Positions 1 through 12,154 of a stretch of DNA of 53,095 bases are shown here, one piece after another. Both the position numbers and the translations under genes were made by a program. Location: contig JAFYNS010000083.1 of the NCBI GenBank assembly GCA_017556505.1, positions 1 through 53,095 on the forward strand, read 5' to 3'. Positions within the stretch are counted from its first letter, which is position 1. Each line of letters begins with the position of its first letter. The notes beneath the pieces are model-generated. The model saw only the letters and a program-made list of their open reading frames with translations. It was not told the origin of the DNA and ran no database searches. The stretch comes from Bacillota bacterium. Its GTDB lineage: Bacteria; Bacillota; Clostridia; Peptostreptococcales; Anaerovoracaceae.

Positions 1-1109
<1,109 letters not shown>

Positions 1110-1113
<4 letters not shown>

Positions 1114-1511
1114 TTCCGCTTCACCATCTTGATAGTCTTTTTACCCTGGGAACCATCAAGAATTTCAACTTCACTCATCAGAGACTGAATGACGAAAATC
1201 GCCAGATTGCCTTCGTTCGGGCAGGACTGGCAAGGTTTTGCCAGACGCTCCAGCACGTGACCGCCGCTGTTGTCCGTCACGTACATTTCCAGATACCCTT
1301 CATCCGCAATGCACTCTACGGAGTATTCCTCCGCAAAACCATCCAGACCGTGGCAGGAGACGTTCTTGCACGCCTCACTTACCGCTGTCTTGATATCTTC
1401 AATCTCATCAAAATCAAATCCCATGGTGTCTGCTACGGAACCAATGGCCAGTCTAACCATGGTCAGATAAGCCGGCTTACCCGGAATATTAAACTTAATT
1501 CTATCTGCCAT
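1110..1511 (-). CDS. rsbW: RsbW/SpoIIAB-type anti-sigma factor (serine kinase)
   Basis: A 133-residue GHKL-fold protein. The N box SEACKNVSCHG (conserved E...N of the ATP site) is near residues 44-54 and a degenerate G box is near DNSGG. Family members hold the cognate sigma factor and are released when an unphosphorylated RsbV/SpoIIAA-type antagonist binds; they inactivate that antagonist by phosphorylation. The gene follows gyrA by about 39 bases, with AAAGGA before its ATG, and overlaps sigB by four bases. It is therefore almost certainly the regulator of the downstream sigma factor. It could equally be called SpoIIAB-like. The antagonist gene is not adjacent. Confidence 0.85.
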
Positions 1512-1550
1512 ACTCAGAATCCTTTCTCTGCAAAATCTCTTTTTCCGGCT

Positions 1551-4061
1551 TTACAGATCCATCATGGTCTGTCCGCCTTCATCTGCAGTTTCTGCTGTAT
1601 TTACTTCTTTCTTTTCATCGTCCAGGTCATCTTCTCTTGCAACCTTAGCCATTGCGATGATGTTTGCGTCTTCGTTAACGCTCATAATCTTTACGCCCTG
1701 CGTTGCACGGCCCAGTCTGGAAACTTCGCTTGCCTTCATGCGGATGATGATGCCGTCGGAGTTGATCAGCATGATGTCATCATCTTCACTTACTACCATA
1801 GCGCCTACCAGTTCACCGGTCTTCTTGAACTTGGCCTTGTCGTAAGTCAGTAGGCCCTTGCCGCCTCTGGTCTGAATCTTGTAGTCTTCCACTCTGGTTC
1901 TCTTACCGAAACCGTTTCTGGTTACTACCAGCAGTTCCTGACCAGGTTCCACCAGCTGCATGGATACAACTTCGTCGTCCTTTTCCAGGTCGATGGCTCT
2001 TACGCCGCCTGCGATTCTGCCCATTGGACGTACATCGTCTTCGGAGAAGCAGATGCACTTGCCGTTCTTGGTTACGATGATAACGTTATTCTTACCTGTT
2101 GTTCTCTGGATACCGATCAGTTCGTCGCCTTCCTTCAGGTTCATGGCAATCAGGCCGGTCTTACGGTTGGTATCGAAGTTATCCAGGGATGTCTTCTTAA
2201 TGGTACCGTGCTTGGTTACTGCAATCAGGTAATCGTTTTCGCTGAATTCGCGGATTGGAATTACAGCAGTTACTCTTTCACGGCTCATCAGGTTCAGGAA
2301 GTTTACAATCGGAATACCCTTGGCGGTACGGTTTGCTTCCGGAATTTCGTAAGCCTTGATCTTATGTGCCTTACCGGTGTTGGTGAAGAACATGAGATAA
2401 TCGTGTGTGGAGGTCATAATCAGGTCTTTCACGAAGTCGTTTTCCTTGGTGGTCAGACCGGTGATGCCCTTGCCGCCTCTCTTCTGTGCCTTATAGGTAT
2501 CTACAGGTACACGCTTTGCATAGCCCAGGTGAGTCAGGGTGATGCATACGTTTTCTTCCTGAATCAGGTCTTCTTCGTCGATTTCTTCTGCAGCTGCCTT
2601 AATCTTAGTACGGCGCTTGTCGCCCCACTTATCCTTGATTTCCAGCATTTCATCCTTAACTACGCCCATCAGCTTCACTTCATCAGCCAGCAGTTCGTTG
2701 TAGTAAGCAATCTTCTTTAAGAGTTCCTGATATTCGTTTTCGATTTTCTCTTTTTCCAGACCCTGCAGACGTCTCAGCTGCATGTCCAGGATTGCCTGTG
2801 CCTGAATTTCGGAAAGACCGAAACGTTCCATCAGACGTTCCCTGGCATCATTGTAGCTGTTACGGATGATGTGGATGATTTCATCGATGTTATCCAGCGC
2901 GATTCTTAAACCTTCCAAAATATGTGCTCTGGCTTCTGCCTTCTTCTTATCGAAGATGGTTCTTCTGGTCAGAACTTCCTTCTGATGCTTCAGATATTCT
3001 ACCAGAATATCCTTCAGAGTACAGATCTTCGGTCTGCCGTCTACCAGTGCCAGCATAATCATGGATACGGAATCCTGCAGTTGGGTGTGCTTATATAATC
3101 TGTTCAGGATAATATTCGGATTGGCATCCTTCTTCAGTTCGATAACGATTCGGATACCTTCTCTGCGGTTGGATTCATCACGGAGAGCCGTAATACCTTC
3201 CACCTTTTTATCTCTTACCAGTTCTGCGATTTTTTCGATCAGTCTGGCCTTGTTTACCTGATAAGGAATTTCCTTTACGACAATCTGCTGCTTGCCGTGG
3301 GACAGTTCTTCGATTTCCGTTACGGAACGAACCAGTACTTTACCCTGGCCTGTGCGGTAAGCTTCCTTCATGGAAGTTTTGCCCATGATCATGGCGCCGG
3401 TAGGGAAGTCCGGACCCTTGACGTGCTTCATCAGATCGTCTACGGTAGCATCCGGATTATCAATCAGTTCTACGGAAGCATCGATAACTTCTGCCAGATT
3501 GTGCGGAGGAATGGAGGTTGCCATACCTACGGCGATACCGTTGGAACCGTTTACCAGCAGGTTCGGGAATCTGGCCGGCAGAACTACCGGTTCCTTTTCT
3601 TCCCCGTCAAAGTTTGGTGTGAAGTCGACTGTGTCCTTATCGATGTCACGGAGCATCTGCAGTGCCAGCGGGGACATACGAGCTTCTGTATAACGCATTG
3701 CCGCAGCACCGTCGCCGTCCACGGAACCGAAGTTACCGTGACCGTCCACCAGAGTGTAACGGATATTGAACGGCTGAGCCATTCTTACCATGGCATCGTA
3801 AATGGAGGAGTCACCATGAGGGTGATATTTACCCATTACTTCACCGACGATACGGGCAGATTTCTTATGTGGTTTGTCCGGTGTTACACCCAGACCATCC
3901 ATACCATAGAGGATACGTCTGTGTACCGGTTTGAGACCGTCTCTTACATCGGGCAGGGCACGGCCTACGATTACACTCATGGCGTAGTCGATGTAAGAGT
4001 CTTTCATCTCTTTATTAATTTCATGCTGGATCAGTTTCTGATCCTCTAAAAATGTTGCCAT
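1551..4061 (-). CDS. gyrA: DNA gyrase subunit A
   Basis: An 836-residue, full-length type IIA topoisomerase breakage-reunion subunit that pairs with GyrB to introduce negative supercoils. The catalytic tyrosine lies in [12 protein letters not shown]. The quinolone-determining stretch reads [19 protein letters not shown], so the positions equivalent to E. coli Ser83 and Asp87 are Ser and Asp, the drug-sensitive residues. The C-terminal beta-pinwheel has the GyrA box QKRGGKG, needed for DNA wrapping, and a repeat at QTRGGKG. The ATG at 4061 has GGGGAAAG upstream and lies 15 bases after the gyrB stop. The tail is acidic ([11 protein letters not shown]), as is common. Confidence 0.98.
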   Translation of the reverse strand: MATFLEDQKLIQHEINKEMKDSYIDYAMSVIVGRALPDVRDGLKPVHRRILYGMDGLGVTPDKPHKKSARIVGEVMGKYHPHGDSSIYDAMVRMAQPFNIRYTLVDGHGNFGSVDGDGAAAMRYTEARMSPLALQMLRDIDKDTVDFTPNFDGEEKEPVVLPARFPNLLVNGSNGIAVGMATSIPPHNLAEVIDASVELIDNPDATVDDLMKHVKGPDFPTGAMIMGKTSMKEAYRTGQGKVLVRSVTEIEELSHGKQQIVVKEIPYQVNKARLIEKIAELVRDKKVEGITALRDESNRREGIRIVIELKKDANPNIILNRLYKHTQLQDSVSMIMLALVDGRPKICTLKDILVEYLKHQKEVLTRRTIFDKKKAEARAHILEGLRIALDNIDEIIHIIRNSYNDARERLMERFGLSEIQAQAILDMQLRRLQGLEKEKIENEYQELLKKIAYYNELLADEVKLMGVVKDEMLEIKDKWGDKRRTKIKAAAEEIDEEDLIQEENVCITLTHLGYAKRVPVDTYKAQKRGGKGITGLTTKENDFVKDLIMTSTHDYLMFFTNTGKAHKIKAYEIPEANRTAKGIPIVNFLNLMSRERVTAVIPIREFSENDYLIAVTKHGTIKKTSLDNFDTNRKTGLIAMNLKEGDELIGIQRTTGKNNVIIVTKNGKCICFSEDDVRPMGRIAGGVRAIDLEKDDEVVSMQLVEPGQELLVVTRNGFGKRTRVEDYKIQTRGGKGLLTYDKAKFKKTGELVGAMVVSEDDDIMLINSDGIIIRMKASEVSRLGRATQGVKIMSVNEDANIIAMAKVAREDDLDDEKKEVNTAETADEGGQTMMDL

Positions 4062-4076
4062 ACGCTTTCCCCTTTA

Positions 4077-6047
<1,971 letters not shown>

Positions 6048-6093
6048 TTACTTATTTTCGCCGATAGGGGTAGAGAACCCCATAATCCTTAAA

Positions 6094-6122
6094 AGTATAT
6101 CACTTTTCCATACAAAAAGCAA
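6094..6122 (-). promoter_or_regulatory. Candidate sigma-A promoter of gyrB
   Basis: Read on the minus strand: -35 TTGCTT (6117-6122), a 17-base spacer, and -10 TATACT (6094-6099). The predicted leader is about 90 bases and contains a small hairpin with five-base arms (GGGGT/ACCCC at 6067-6081). It is the only good promoter match between the phosphorylase terminator and the gyrB start. The call rests on sequence only. Confidence 0.6.
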
Positions 6123-6150
6123 GTTTTGGAACTTTAAATCAAAATAATTA

Positions 6151-6177
6151 AAAAAACCGCCCAGAGAGGCGGTTTTT
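6151..6177 (-). terminator. Intrinsic terminator after the recF-phosphorylase unit
   Basis: Stem CCGCC/GGCGG extended by five A-T pairs, with loop CAGAGA. On the minus strand it is followed by a run of T. It lies about 95 bases beyond the phosphorylase stop. Because both arms are flanked by A and T runs it could work in both directions, but only the minus strand has a gene ending here. Confidence 0.8.
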
Positions 6178-6270
6178 AAGCAATTTTCACTATAAAACAT
6201 ATACAGGTTATATCCACGATGTATTAAAAATAATTTTCGACAAATTCATTCACTCTGAAAAAAATTTTTC

Positions 6271-7113
6271 CTACAGCACGCGGGTAAATTTCTTTACAGT
6301 TTCTGCTACCAGCAGACGGAACTTCGGACCTGCAATATTAGCAGCTTCCTGCACTTCTTCATGAGTCAGCGGGGTAGGGCTGATACCTGCCGCCAGGTTG
6401 CTTACGAAGGAGATACCGCAGATTTTCATACCCATGTGGTTCGCAGCAATTGCTTCCACTACAGTGGACATACCTGCTACATCCACACCCATGGTATGGA
6501 GCATCTTAATTTCAGCAGGAGATTCGAAGGATGGACCGGTCAGCTGTGCATAAACACCTTTCTGCAGCTTGATGTTATTTTCAGCTGCTGCTTCTTTAAT
6601 CAGTACGCGCAGATCCTTGTCATATACTTCACTCATATCAGGGAAGCGGGTACCCAGTTCTTCAATATTTGCTCCGATCAGAGGATTTGGTGCAAACAGA
6701 GAAACGTGATCAGTAATCATCATGAAGTCACATGCTTCGAAGGTAGGATTGATACCTCCGCATGCATTGGTCAGGAAGAGAATCTTCGCACCCATCATCT
6801 TCATGAGACGAACCGGCAGAACCACATCGGTAATATCATAACCTTCGTAATAATGAACACGGCCCTTCATGCAGACAACTTTTACATCACCTACATAACC
6901 GAAAATGAATTTTCCGGCATGGCCAGGTACAGTGGAAACAGGAAAGCCATCGATATCACCATAGCTCACTTCACCTACGATATCAATATCCTGCGCGAAT
7001 TCACCAAGACCGGAACCCAGAACAATGGCCACATCAGGACGGAATTTATCGAAGTCGAATTTCTGCTGTACGCAATCATAGCACTTTAATAATTTTTCAT
7101 ATACAGGATTCAT
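6271..7113 (-). CDS. punA: Purine-nucleoside phosphorylase (trimeric, inosine/guanosine type)
   Basis: About 280 residues. It belongs to the PNP/MTAP family that splits purine nucleosides with phosphate in purine salvage. Motifs are VLGSGLGEFA (phosphate-loop region), the HYYEG segment, FLTNACGGIN, GPSFESPAEI and GMSTVVEA, and SFVSNLAAGI near the base-binding Asn. An upstream in-frame ATG at 7119 sits only one base from the AAAAGGGG Shine-Dalgarno, whereas the ATG at 7113 is seven bases away, so 7113 is preferred. It follows recF by 18 bases and is probably co-transcribed with dnaN-recF. Its place between recF and gyrB is unusual. Confidence 0.93.
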   Translation of the reverse strand: MNPVYEKLLKCYDCVQQKFDFDKFRPDVAIVLGSGLGEFAQDIDIVGEVSYGDIDGFPVSTVPGHAGKFIFGYVGDVKVVCMKGRVHYYEGYDITDVVLPVRLMKMMGAKILFLTNACGGINPTFEACDFMMITDHVSLFAPNPLIGANIEELGTRFPDMSEVYDKDLRVLIKEAAAENNIKLQKGVYAQLTGPSFESPAEIKMLHTMGVDVAGMSTVVEAIAANHMGMKICGISFVSNLAAGISPTPLTHEEVQEAANIAGPKFRLLVAETVKKFTRVL

Positions 7114-7131
7114 AATCATACCCCTTTTCTT

Positions 7132-8229
7132 TTATTCTTCTTCCACACTTCCGGCGTTCACATAGAATGTCTTTCCGTCGGGCAGCGTTTCTTTCAGTTT
7201 TTCGGGAATTTCTGTGGTTGTAATGAACATCTGTATTTCAGCCAGGGATTTCACCAGGAATTCCTGACGCTGCAGATCCAGTTCACTCATCACATCGTCT
7301 AAAAGCAATATAGCTTCTTCACCGGTTTCTTCTTTTATCAGAGACAGTTCTGCCAGCTTGATGGAAAGGGCAGAGGTTCTCTGCTGTCCCTGAGACCCAA
7401 AGTTTCTCACACTGATACCGTCAATAAAAAATTCCAGATCATCCTTATGAGGTCCTTTGGTGGTAGTCCGCTGACGCAGATCATTCTCATAAGAACTTCT
7501 CAAAATCTGATAATACCTTTCTTCCAGTTCGGAAAGGGAAGCTGCCGGTTCCACATTGGGCACATACTTCAGCTGGAGATTTTCACCGCCGTTTGTAATG
7601 GCACCGTGTATGCCGCGGCTGATTTTATCCAGCTTCCTGATGAAATCAGCACGCATCATCATAATCGATGCACCGTATCTGGCAAGCTGCATATCCCATA
7701 AATCCATAACAGACGGATCTATATCAAATTCTTTCAGATAGGCATTTCTCTGCAGGAGAACTTTTTTATAGCTGCTCAGGTCTTCGTAATATTTCGGACG
7801 AAGCTGACAAAGCTCCCGGTCTATGAATTTACGGCGCTTTTCCGGCTCATCTTTTACAATACGCAGATCTTCCGGTGAGAAAATAACCATATAGAGATTT
7901 TCCAGCAGCTGAGAAGATTTCTTAATCTTCACGCCATCCACCTTGGCAGACTTCTTGGAATCTCTGGTAAAAATCAGTTCCACAGAAGTATCATAGTAAT
8001 CCCTCTGTGCCTCGACTCTCACCCGGCCGAAGTCCTCACCAAAGAGAATCATTTCACTGTCCCTGGATGTGCGGAAAGATTTTCCCATGGAACATACATA
8101 AATGGATTCCAGCAGGTTTGTCTTTCCCTGAGCATTGTTTCCCAGAATCAGATTCACATTTGGGTGAAACTCCAGCTCGAGGTCACCGTAATTTCTGAAG
8201 TTGTGCAGTTCAATATTTTTTATATACAT
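7132..8229 (-). CDS. recF: DNA replication and repair protein RecF
   Basis: A 365-residue SMC-like ATPase that helps load RecA at single-strand gaps and stalled forks. Walker A is GNNAQGKTNL (about residues 30-39), preceded by the family's HNFRNYGDLELEF start. The signature region SQGQQRTSALSIKLAEL and Walker B ILLLDDVMSELD are near the C-terminus. The start lies four bases after the dnaN stop, so translation is probably coupled. Length and motifs are complete. Confidence 0.97.
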   Translation of the reverse strand: MYIKNIELHNFRNYGDLELEFHPNVNLILGNNAQGKTNLLESIYVCSMGKSFRTSRDSEMILFGEDFGRVRVEAQRDYYDTSVELIFTRDSKKSAKVDGVKIKKSSQLLENLYMVIFSPEDLRIVKDEPEKRRKFIDRELCQLRPKYYEDLSSYKKVLLQRNAYLKEFDIDPSVMDLWDMQLARYGASIMMMRADFIRKLDKISRGIHGAITNGGENLQLKYVPNVEPAASLSELEERYYQILRSSYENDLRQRTTTKGPHKDDLEFFIDGISVRNFGSQGQQRTSALSIKLAELSLIKEETGEEAILLLDDVMSELDLQRQEFLVKSLAEIQMFITTTEIPEKLKETLPDGKTFYVNAGSVEEE

Positions 8230-8233
8230 GTTT

Positions 8234-9352
8234 TTAATTATTGGTAATACGAACAGGCAGAATCAGATATTCAAAACCATCGCCGGTCAGAGGCTGTACC
8301 AGGCAAGGACTGATGCTGGTATTAAAGAGCATTACAATCTGATCATCCTCGATAACCTTCAGCACATCCATCAGATACTTGGAGTTGAAACCGATGGTCA
8401 GGTCATTGCCTTCCTTGGAAATCATCACATCTTCCTTAACATTACCTTCTTCGGACTTGGAGGTAATTTCCAGGTTGCTGCCTTTCATATCCAGCTTAAT
8501 CAGATTATTCTTACCAACCTTGGCCAGCAGGGAAGCTCTTTCGATGGAGTTCAGCAGGTCTCCTCTGTTTACCACAACTCTGGTCTTGTTTTCCTTCGGC
8601 AGAATATCACGGTACTTGATGAATTCACCATCCAGCAGACGCAGAACCACCTTGATATCTTCAATCAGGAAGATGGCTCTCTTTTCGTTTATGTACAGGC
8701 GAACCTGGTCATGCTCTTCTGTTTCTGCTTCACTGATAATCTTGCTGATTTCCTGCAGAATCTTAGCCGGAATTACGATATTTTCTCTTTCGCGGTTAAT
8801 CATTGCTTCTCTGGCGATGGCCATACGGAAACCGTCCAGTGCAACCATGTTCAGGCTCTTTTCCTGCATTTCGATCAGTACGCCTGTAATCACACCTCTG
8901 GATTCATCGATGCTGGCAGCAAAGGAAGTTTTGCGGATCATTTCCTTCAAAACATCCTTATCGAAGAGAATCAGGTCGCTGGTGTCAGCCGGCATATTGA
9001 TGTTTGGGAATTCATCAGCCGGAAGACCGATAATATTGAATTCGGAGCTTGCGCAGCGAATCATAACCTTACCGTCATCAAATTCTACGGTAATCATATC
9101 ATTTGGCAGCTTACGGATGATATCACCAAAGAGCTTGGCATATACAACCACTTCACCGGCACGTGGATTTTCTACTTCCAGTGTTTTTTCTATGCTTAAG
9201 TCCAGGTCAGATGCTGACATGGTCAGTCTGCCTTCCTTATCTACTTTTAAGAGGATCCCTTTCAGAATAGGAATGGTAGTACGGGATGTAACAGCTTTCT
9301 GTACGATATTGAGAGCTTTGGAGAGACTCTGCTGGTTACATGAAAATTTCAT
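8234..9352 (-). CDS. dnaN: DNA polymerase III sliding clamp (beta subunit)
   Basis: A 372-residue three-domain ring-clamp subunit. The dimer encircles DNA and tethers polymerase and repair enzymes. Typical segments are the start MKFSCNQQSLSKALNIVQKA, LPADEFPN and the C-terminal MPVR-like ending LILPVRITNN that forms part of the partner-binding pocket. GGAGG precedes the ATG by eight bases. The intergenic space to dnaA holds the unwinding module described separately, as in Bacillus subtilis. Confidence 0.98.
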   Translation of the reverse strand: MKFSCNQQSLSKALNIVQKAVTSRTTIPILKGILLKVDKEGRLTMSASDLDLSIEKTLEVENPRAGEVVVYAKLFGDIIRKLPNDMITVEFDDGKVMIRCASSEFNIIGLPADEFPNINMPADTSDLILFDKDVLKEMIRKTSFAASIDESRGVITGVLIEMQEKSLNMVALDGFRMAIAREAMINRERENIVIPAKILQEISKIISEAETEEHDQVRLYINEKRAIFLIEDIKVVLRLLDGEFIKYRDILPKENKTRVVVNRGDLLNSIERASLLAKVGKNNLIKLDMKGSNLEITSKSEEGNVKEDVMISKEGNDLTIGFNSKYLMDVLKVIEDDQIVMLFNTSISPCLVQPLTGDGFEYLILPVRITNN

Positions 9353-9368
9353 TTTAAACCTCCGTGCA

Positions 9369-9431
9369 TTTATTATTATTTATATTTTTTGTAGTAGTTA
9401 TAGTAGTAGGGGCTGTGAGTTCTGTGGATAA
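9369..9431 (-). promoter_or_regulatory. oriC unwinding module between dnaA and dnaN (DnaA box, GC block, DnaA-trios, AT-rich tract)
   Basis: On the minus strand, in order: consensus DnaA box TTATCCACA (9423-9431), an adjoining degenerate box GAACTCACA (9414-9422), a short GC block CCCC (about 9409-9413), and TACTACTATAACTACTAC (about 9392-9409). The complement of that last stretch gives repeated 3'-GAT/ATT-5' triplets. An A/T-only tract follows (9369-9390). This is the order described for the basal unwinding system of B. subtilis oriC, where DnaA loads on the trios and opens the AT-rich duplex. The elements are seen directly; the function is inferred by analogy. Confidence 0.85.
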
Positions 9432-9504
9432 CTCATGCAGGCCTTGCAAACACTTGTTTTTTTGTTGTTTCTGATCTGAGGAGAAGGCTGTGAGCAAAAA
9501 TATT

Positions 9505-10896
9505 TTAATCCTTAATGGTCTCTTTCAGTCCTTCAATCACACTTGCGAAAGCCTTGTCGCTGTGGAACTGTTCTTCTATTTTATCGCAGGCATACATGAC
9601 AGTTGTGTAATGTTTGCCTCCGAACATCTGTCCAATCTTCGGCAGGGAATAATCGGTCATTTCTCGGATCAGATACATGGCTACCTGACGTGGGTGTGCG
9701 ATACTGTTCTGCTTTTTGGAGGATTCCAGATCCGCCATTTTTACATTATAGTGTTTGCAGACAACTTTCTTGATTTTTTCAGGTGTTACCTTGATATCGC
9801 CGTCGGTAAGAATGTCATTCAGAGTTCTTCTGGCAAAATTCTTGTCCGCCTTTTCACCAAGCAGCTGGGAGAAGGTAACGATTCTGGTAAATGCACCTTC
9901 CAGTTCACGGATGTTGTCCTTGATTTTTTCAGCAATCATACAGATTACATCATACAAATCGTCGTCCACTTCGATATTCATATTTTCCGCCTTCTTGGTT
10001 AAAATTGCAACCCTTGTTTCATAGTCAGGCGGATTGATATCTGCAATCAGGTTCCACTGGAAACGGGAACGGAGACGGTCTTCCAGGTTTACCAGCTTAT
10101 TCGGAGCACGGTCGCTGGAAATAATAATCTGCTTGTTGGAATCATATAAAGCATTAAATGTATGGAAGAACTCTTCCTGTGTATTATCCTTTCCTTCCAG
10201 GAACTGAATATCGTCGATGAGTAGAACGTCAACCTTACGGTACTTATTCTTGAATTCATTGATTTTATTTTCTCTCAGTGCCCGGATCAGTTCATTGGTG
10301 AACATTTCGGAAGATACATAAAGTACATTTATATTTGGATTGTTTTCCAGCAGATAAATTCCGATCGCATGCATCAGATGGGTTTTACCAAGACCGGAGC
10401 CTCCGTAAACAAACAGAGGGTTATATGCTTCGGAAGGAGATTCCGCTACAGCCAGTGCTGCTGCATGAGCATATTTATTGCTGTTTCCGACTACGAAATT
10501 ATCGAAATTGTATCTTGGATTGAAGATTTTCTGATTATCCAGATATTTTTCTTTCACATGGATAACTGTTTCTTCCGGCTCTTCCTGTACAGCAGGGGCT
10601 GCTGCCGGTTCTTCATCCTTATATTCGTCCATGTCTTTGGCAATCACACGGTATTTTTCGCCCATGAAAGATTCCAGACATTCTTCTATAATGGTAATGT
10701 AGCGGTTTCTTACTATATTTAATATGAAGTTGATTTCGATACCCTTTGTTTTCTTTATGCCAAAATAGGCGATTTTCAGTTCTTCGTCCATATGGTGTAT
10801 TTCCAATGGCTTCAGCCAGGTATCAAAGCTGACAGGGGTGGTGAGTTTTTTCAGTTCTTCCTGTAACTCCAGAGTAAGTGCAGCATATTTGTTCAT
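9505..10896 (-). CDS. dnaA: Chromosomal replication initiator protein DnaA
   Basis: A 463-residue initiator. Domain I (about 1-85) mediates self-contact and partner binding. An acidic linker follows. The AAA+ domain has Walker A GGSGLGKTHL and Walker B VDVLLIDDIQFLEGKD. The box VII arginine-finger region is near RLRSRFQWNLIADI. Domain IV binds DnaA boxes through the signature AHPRQVAMYLIREMTDYSLP and GGKHYTTVMYA. It is transcribed away from the main DnaA-box cluster. A DnaA box lies inside its predicted promoter, which suggests autorepression. Confidence 0.98.
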   Translation of the reverse strand: MNKYAALTLELQEELKKLTTPVSFDTWLKPLEIHHMDEELKIAYFGIKKTKGIEINFILNIVRNRYITIIEECLESFMGEKYRVIAKDMDEYKDEEPAAAPAVQEEPEETVIHVKEKYLDNQKIFNPRYNFDNFVVGNSNKYAHAAALAVAESPSEAYNPLFVYGGSGLGKTHLMHAIGIYLLENNPNINVLYVSSEMFTNELIRALRENKINEFKNKYRKVDVLLIDDIQFLEGKDNTQEEFFHTFNALYDSNKQIIISSDRAPNKLVNLEDRLRSRFQWNLIADINPPDYETRVAILTKKAENMNIEVDDDLYDVICMIAEKIKDNIRELEGAFTRIVTFSQLLGEKADKNFARRTLNDILTDGDIKVTPEKIKKVVCKHYNVKMADLESSKKQNSIAHPRQVAMYLIREMTDYSLPKIGQMFGGKHYTTVMYACDKIEEQFHSDKAFASVIEGLKETIKD

Positions 10897-10919
10897 TTTA
10901 TATAACCTTCATTTCCATT

Positions 10920-11214
10920 TTATTCACAGTAATGGTTTATATGTGGTAATCTCTATTTTATATAAAAAGTTATCCACATGCAAGTGTGAATTATGTGGAT
11001 AATGAAAATATATTTTTAAAGAAGATCTGTGTAAGTTATCCACATACTGAGGATAAAAATGTGAATAAAATCCACATGCCTTCTCAAATACCTGTTTTTG
11101 TTGAAATGACTGTGATTTCTGATATTTTTGAGAAATAATAAATTCATATCATTTCACAGTTAAGGTATTTATAGATAGGATAAAATCACATTTATATCCT
11201 TGTTCTGTGGATAA
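10920..11214. other. Replication origin, DnaA-box cluster upstream of dnaA
   Basis: The 484-base space between dnaA and rpmH is AT-rich and carries exact 9-mer DnaA boxes TTATCCACA in both orientations at 10970-10978, 10994-11002, 11036-11044 and 11206-11214. There are one-mismatch copies, for example TTATTCACA at 10920-10928. Together with the unwinding module between dnaA and dnaN this forms a bipartite Firmicute oriC, with leading-strand genes diverging on both sides. AT-rich stretches also occur here (11003-11020 and 11125-11160). The main opening site is more likely the trio-bearing module at 9369-9431. Confidence 0.9.
10955..10983 (-). promoter_or_regulatory. Candidate dnaA promoter overlapping a DnaA box
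   Basis: Read on the minus strand: -35 TTGCAT (10978-10983), a 17-base spacer, and -10 TAAAAT (10955-10960). The exact DnaA box at 10970-10978 occupies the upstream half of the spacer and touches the -35 element. DnaA bound there would block RNA polymerase, giving autoregulation as known in other bacteria. Sequence-based prediction only. Confidence 0.6.
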
Positions 11215-11278
11215 GTAGGTTATGAATTGCTGTGGAACACAAAAATATTGAATTTTCAGTCTTTGGAGAATATTTTTG

Positions 11279-11307
11279 TTGACAATAAAATACTTTTTGA
11301 GTATACT
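11279..11307 (+). promoter_or_regulatory. Strong sigma-A promoter of the rpmH-rnpA operon
   Basis: Consensus -35 TTGACA (11279-11284), a 17-base spacer, and -10 TATACT (11302-11307). It lies about 75 bases before the rpmH start. It is the best promoter match in the origin region and directs transcription away from oriC. Confidence 0.85.
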
Positions 11308-11380
11308 ATTCTGGTATCTGTGTGCCATTGGAATTTAGATGCACACGAAGTTTTAAATTTACGAAGGGAGAAAACGAATT

Positions 11381-11515
11381 ATGAAGATGACTTTACAGCC
11401 TAAGAAGCGTCAGAGAATGAAGGAACACGGTTTCAGAAAGAGAATGGCAACTAAGAACGGCAGAAACGTTCTGAAGAGAAGAAGAGCTAGAGGCAGAAAG
11501 AAGTTAACTGCTTAA
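11381..11515 (+). CDS. rpmH: 50S ribosomal protein L34
   Basis: A 44-residue, strongly basic protein: [18 protein letters not shown] at the start and [10 protein letters not shown] at the end. This is the complete and highly conserved bL34 of the large ribosomal subunit. GGGAG lies 11 bases before the ATG. It is the first gene on the rightward arm, followed by rnpA in the nearly universal rpmH-rnpA-yidD-yidC order. Confidence 0.97.
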   Translation: MKMTLQPKKRQRMKEHGFRKRMATKNGRNVLKRRRARGRKKLTA

Positions 11516-11556
11516 TCTGCAGTGCTTAAAGCTGAAAAAGCTTGAAAAGAGGAAAC

Positions 11557-11910
11557 ATGCTGAAAAGAAATGTTTTGAGAAAGAAAACAGATTTTGATTC
11601 GATTTATAATCGGGGAAAGTCTGTGGGAGACAGGTACGTGGTGCTTTTCTATAAGCCAAACGGACTTGCTTACAATAGAACAGGTTTTTTGGCAAGTAAA
11701 AAAGTCGGAAACAGCGTGAAGCGAAACAGGGCCCGCCGTCTGATGAAGGAAAGCTACCGTCATCTGCTGGCAGAAGGGTTCATCCCTGATGGTCCGCAGC
11801 ATTATGACTTTATAATGATCGCACGCAACACCATTTCCGGAAGAAAATGTGCAGAAGTGGAGAAATCCCTCCGGTCTGCATTCAGAAGAACTGGTATAAA
11901 GAAGAAATAA
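11557..11910 (+). CDS. rnpA: Ribonuclease P protein component
   Basis: About 117 residues and basic. It binds the catalytic RNase P RNA and helps 5' tRNA maturation. The RNR motif region reads [21 protein letters not shown], with the conserved FxxxYxRGKS-like start [13 protein letters not shown]. An in-frame TTG at 11542 would add five residues but has no ribosome-binding site. The ATG at 11557 follows AGAGGA closely and gives the normal family N-terminus. It sits between rpmH and yidD. Confidence 0.95.
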   Translation: MLKRNVLRKKTDFDSIYNRGKSVGDRYVVLFYKPNGLAYNRTGFLASKKVGNSVKRNRARRLMKESYRHLLAEGFIPDGPQHYDFIMIARNTISGRKCAEVEKSLRSAFRRTGIKKK

Positions 11911-11911
11911 T

Positions 11912-12142
11912 ATGAGATATATAAGTCTTTTATTAAAAAAGATACTGTTATTGCTTGTAAAGTTTTATCAGTTTTATATTTCACCTTTATTTCCGCCTAC
12001 CTGCCGGTTTACGCCCACATGTTCTGCTTATTTCATACAAGCTGTGGAAAAGTACGGACCGTTTAAGGGCACTTATTTAGGGATTAAAAGGATTCTGAGG
12101 TGTCACCCCTGGAGTAAGGGCGGTTATGACCCCTTGGAATAA
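11912..12142 (+). CDS. yidD: Membrane protein insertion efficiency factor YidD
   Basis: A 76-residue member of the UPF0161/DUF37 family. Its hallmark segments are [23 protein letters not shown] and [16 protein letters not shown], with three conserved cysteines in the first. It is thought to assist YidC-dependent insertion at the inner face of the membrane through an N-terminal amphipathic helix. The ATG comes one base after the rnpA stop and yidC follows 12 bases later, so the three are co-translated. Confidence 0.95.
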   Translation: MRYISLLLKKILLLLVKFYQFYISPLFPPTCRFTPTCSAYFIQAVEKYGPFKGTYLGIKRILRCHPWSKGGYDPLE

Positions 12143-12154
12143 TGGAGGAAATGA

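Noticed and set aside
3800-3850. Quinolone-resistance substitution in gyrA
   Set aside because: The key positions are the sensitive residues Ser and Asp in GDSSIYD.
11542-11556. TTG start for rnpA five codons upstream of the ATG
   Set aside because: No ribosome-binding site precedes it, and the ATG at 11557 gives the normal RnpA N-terminus.
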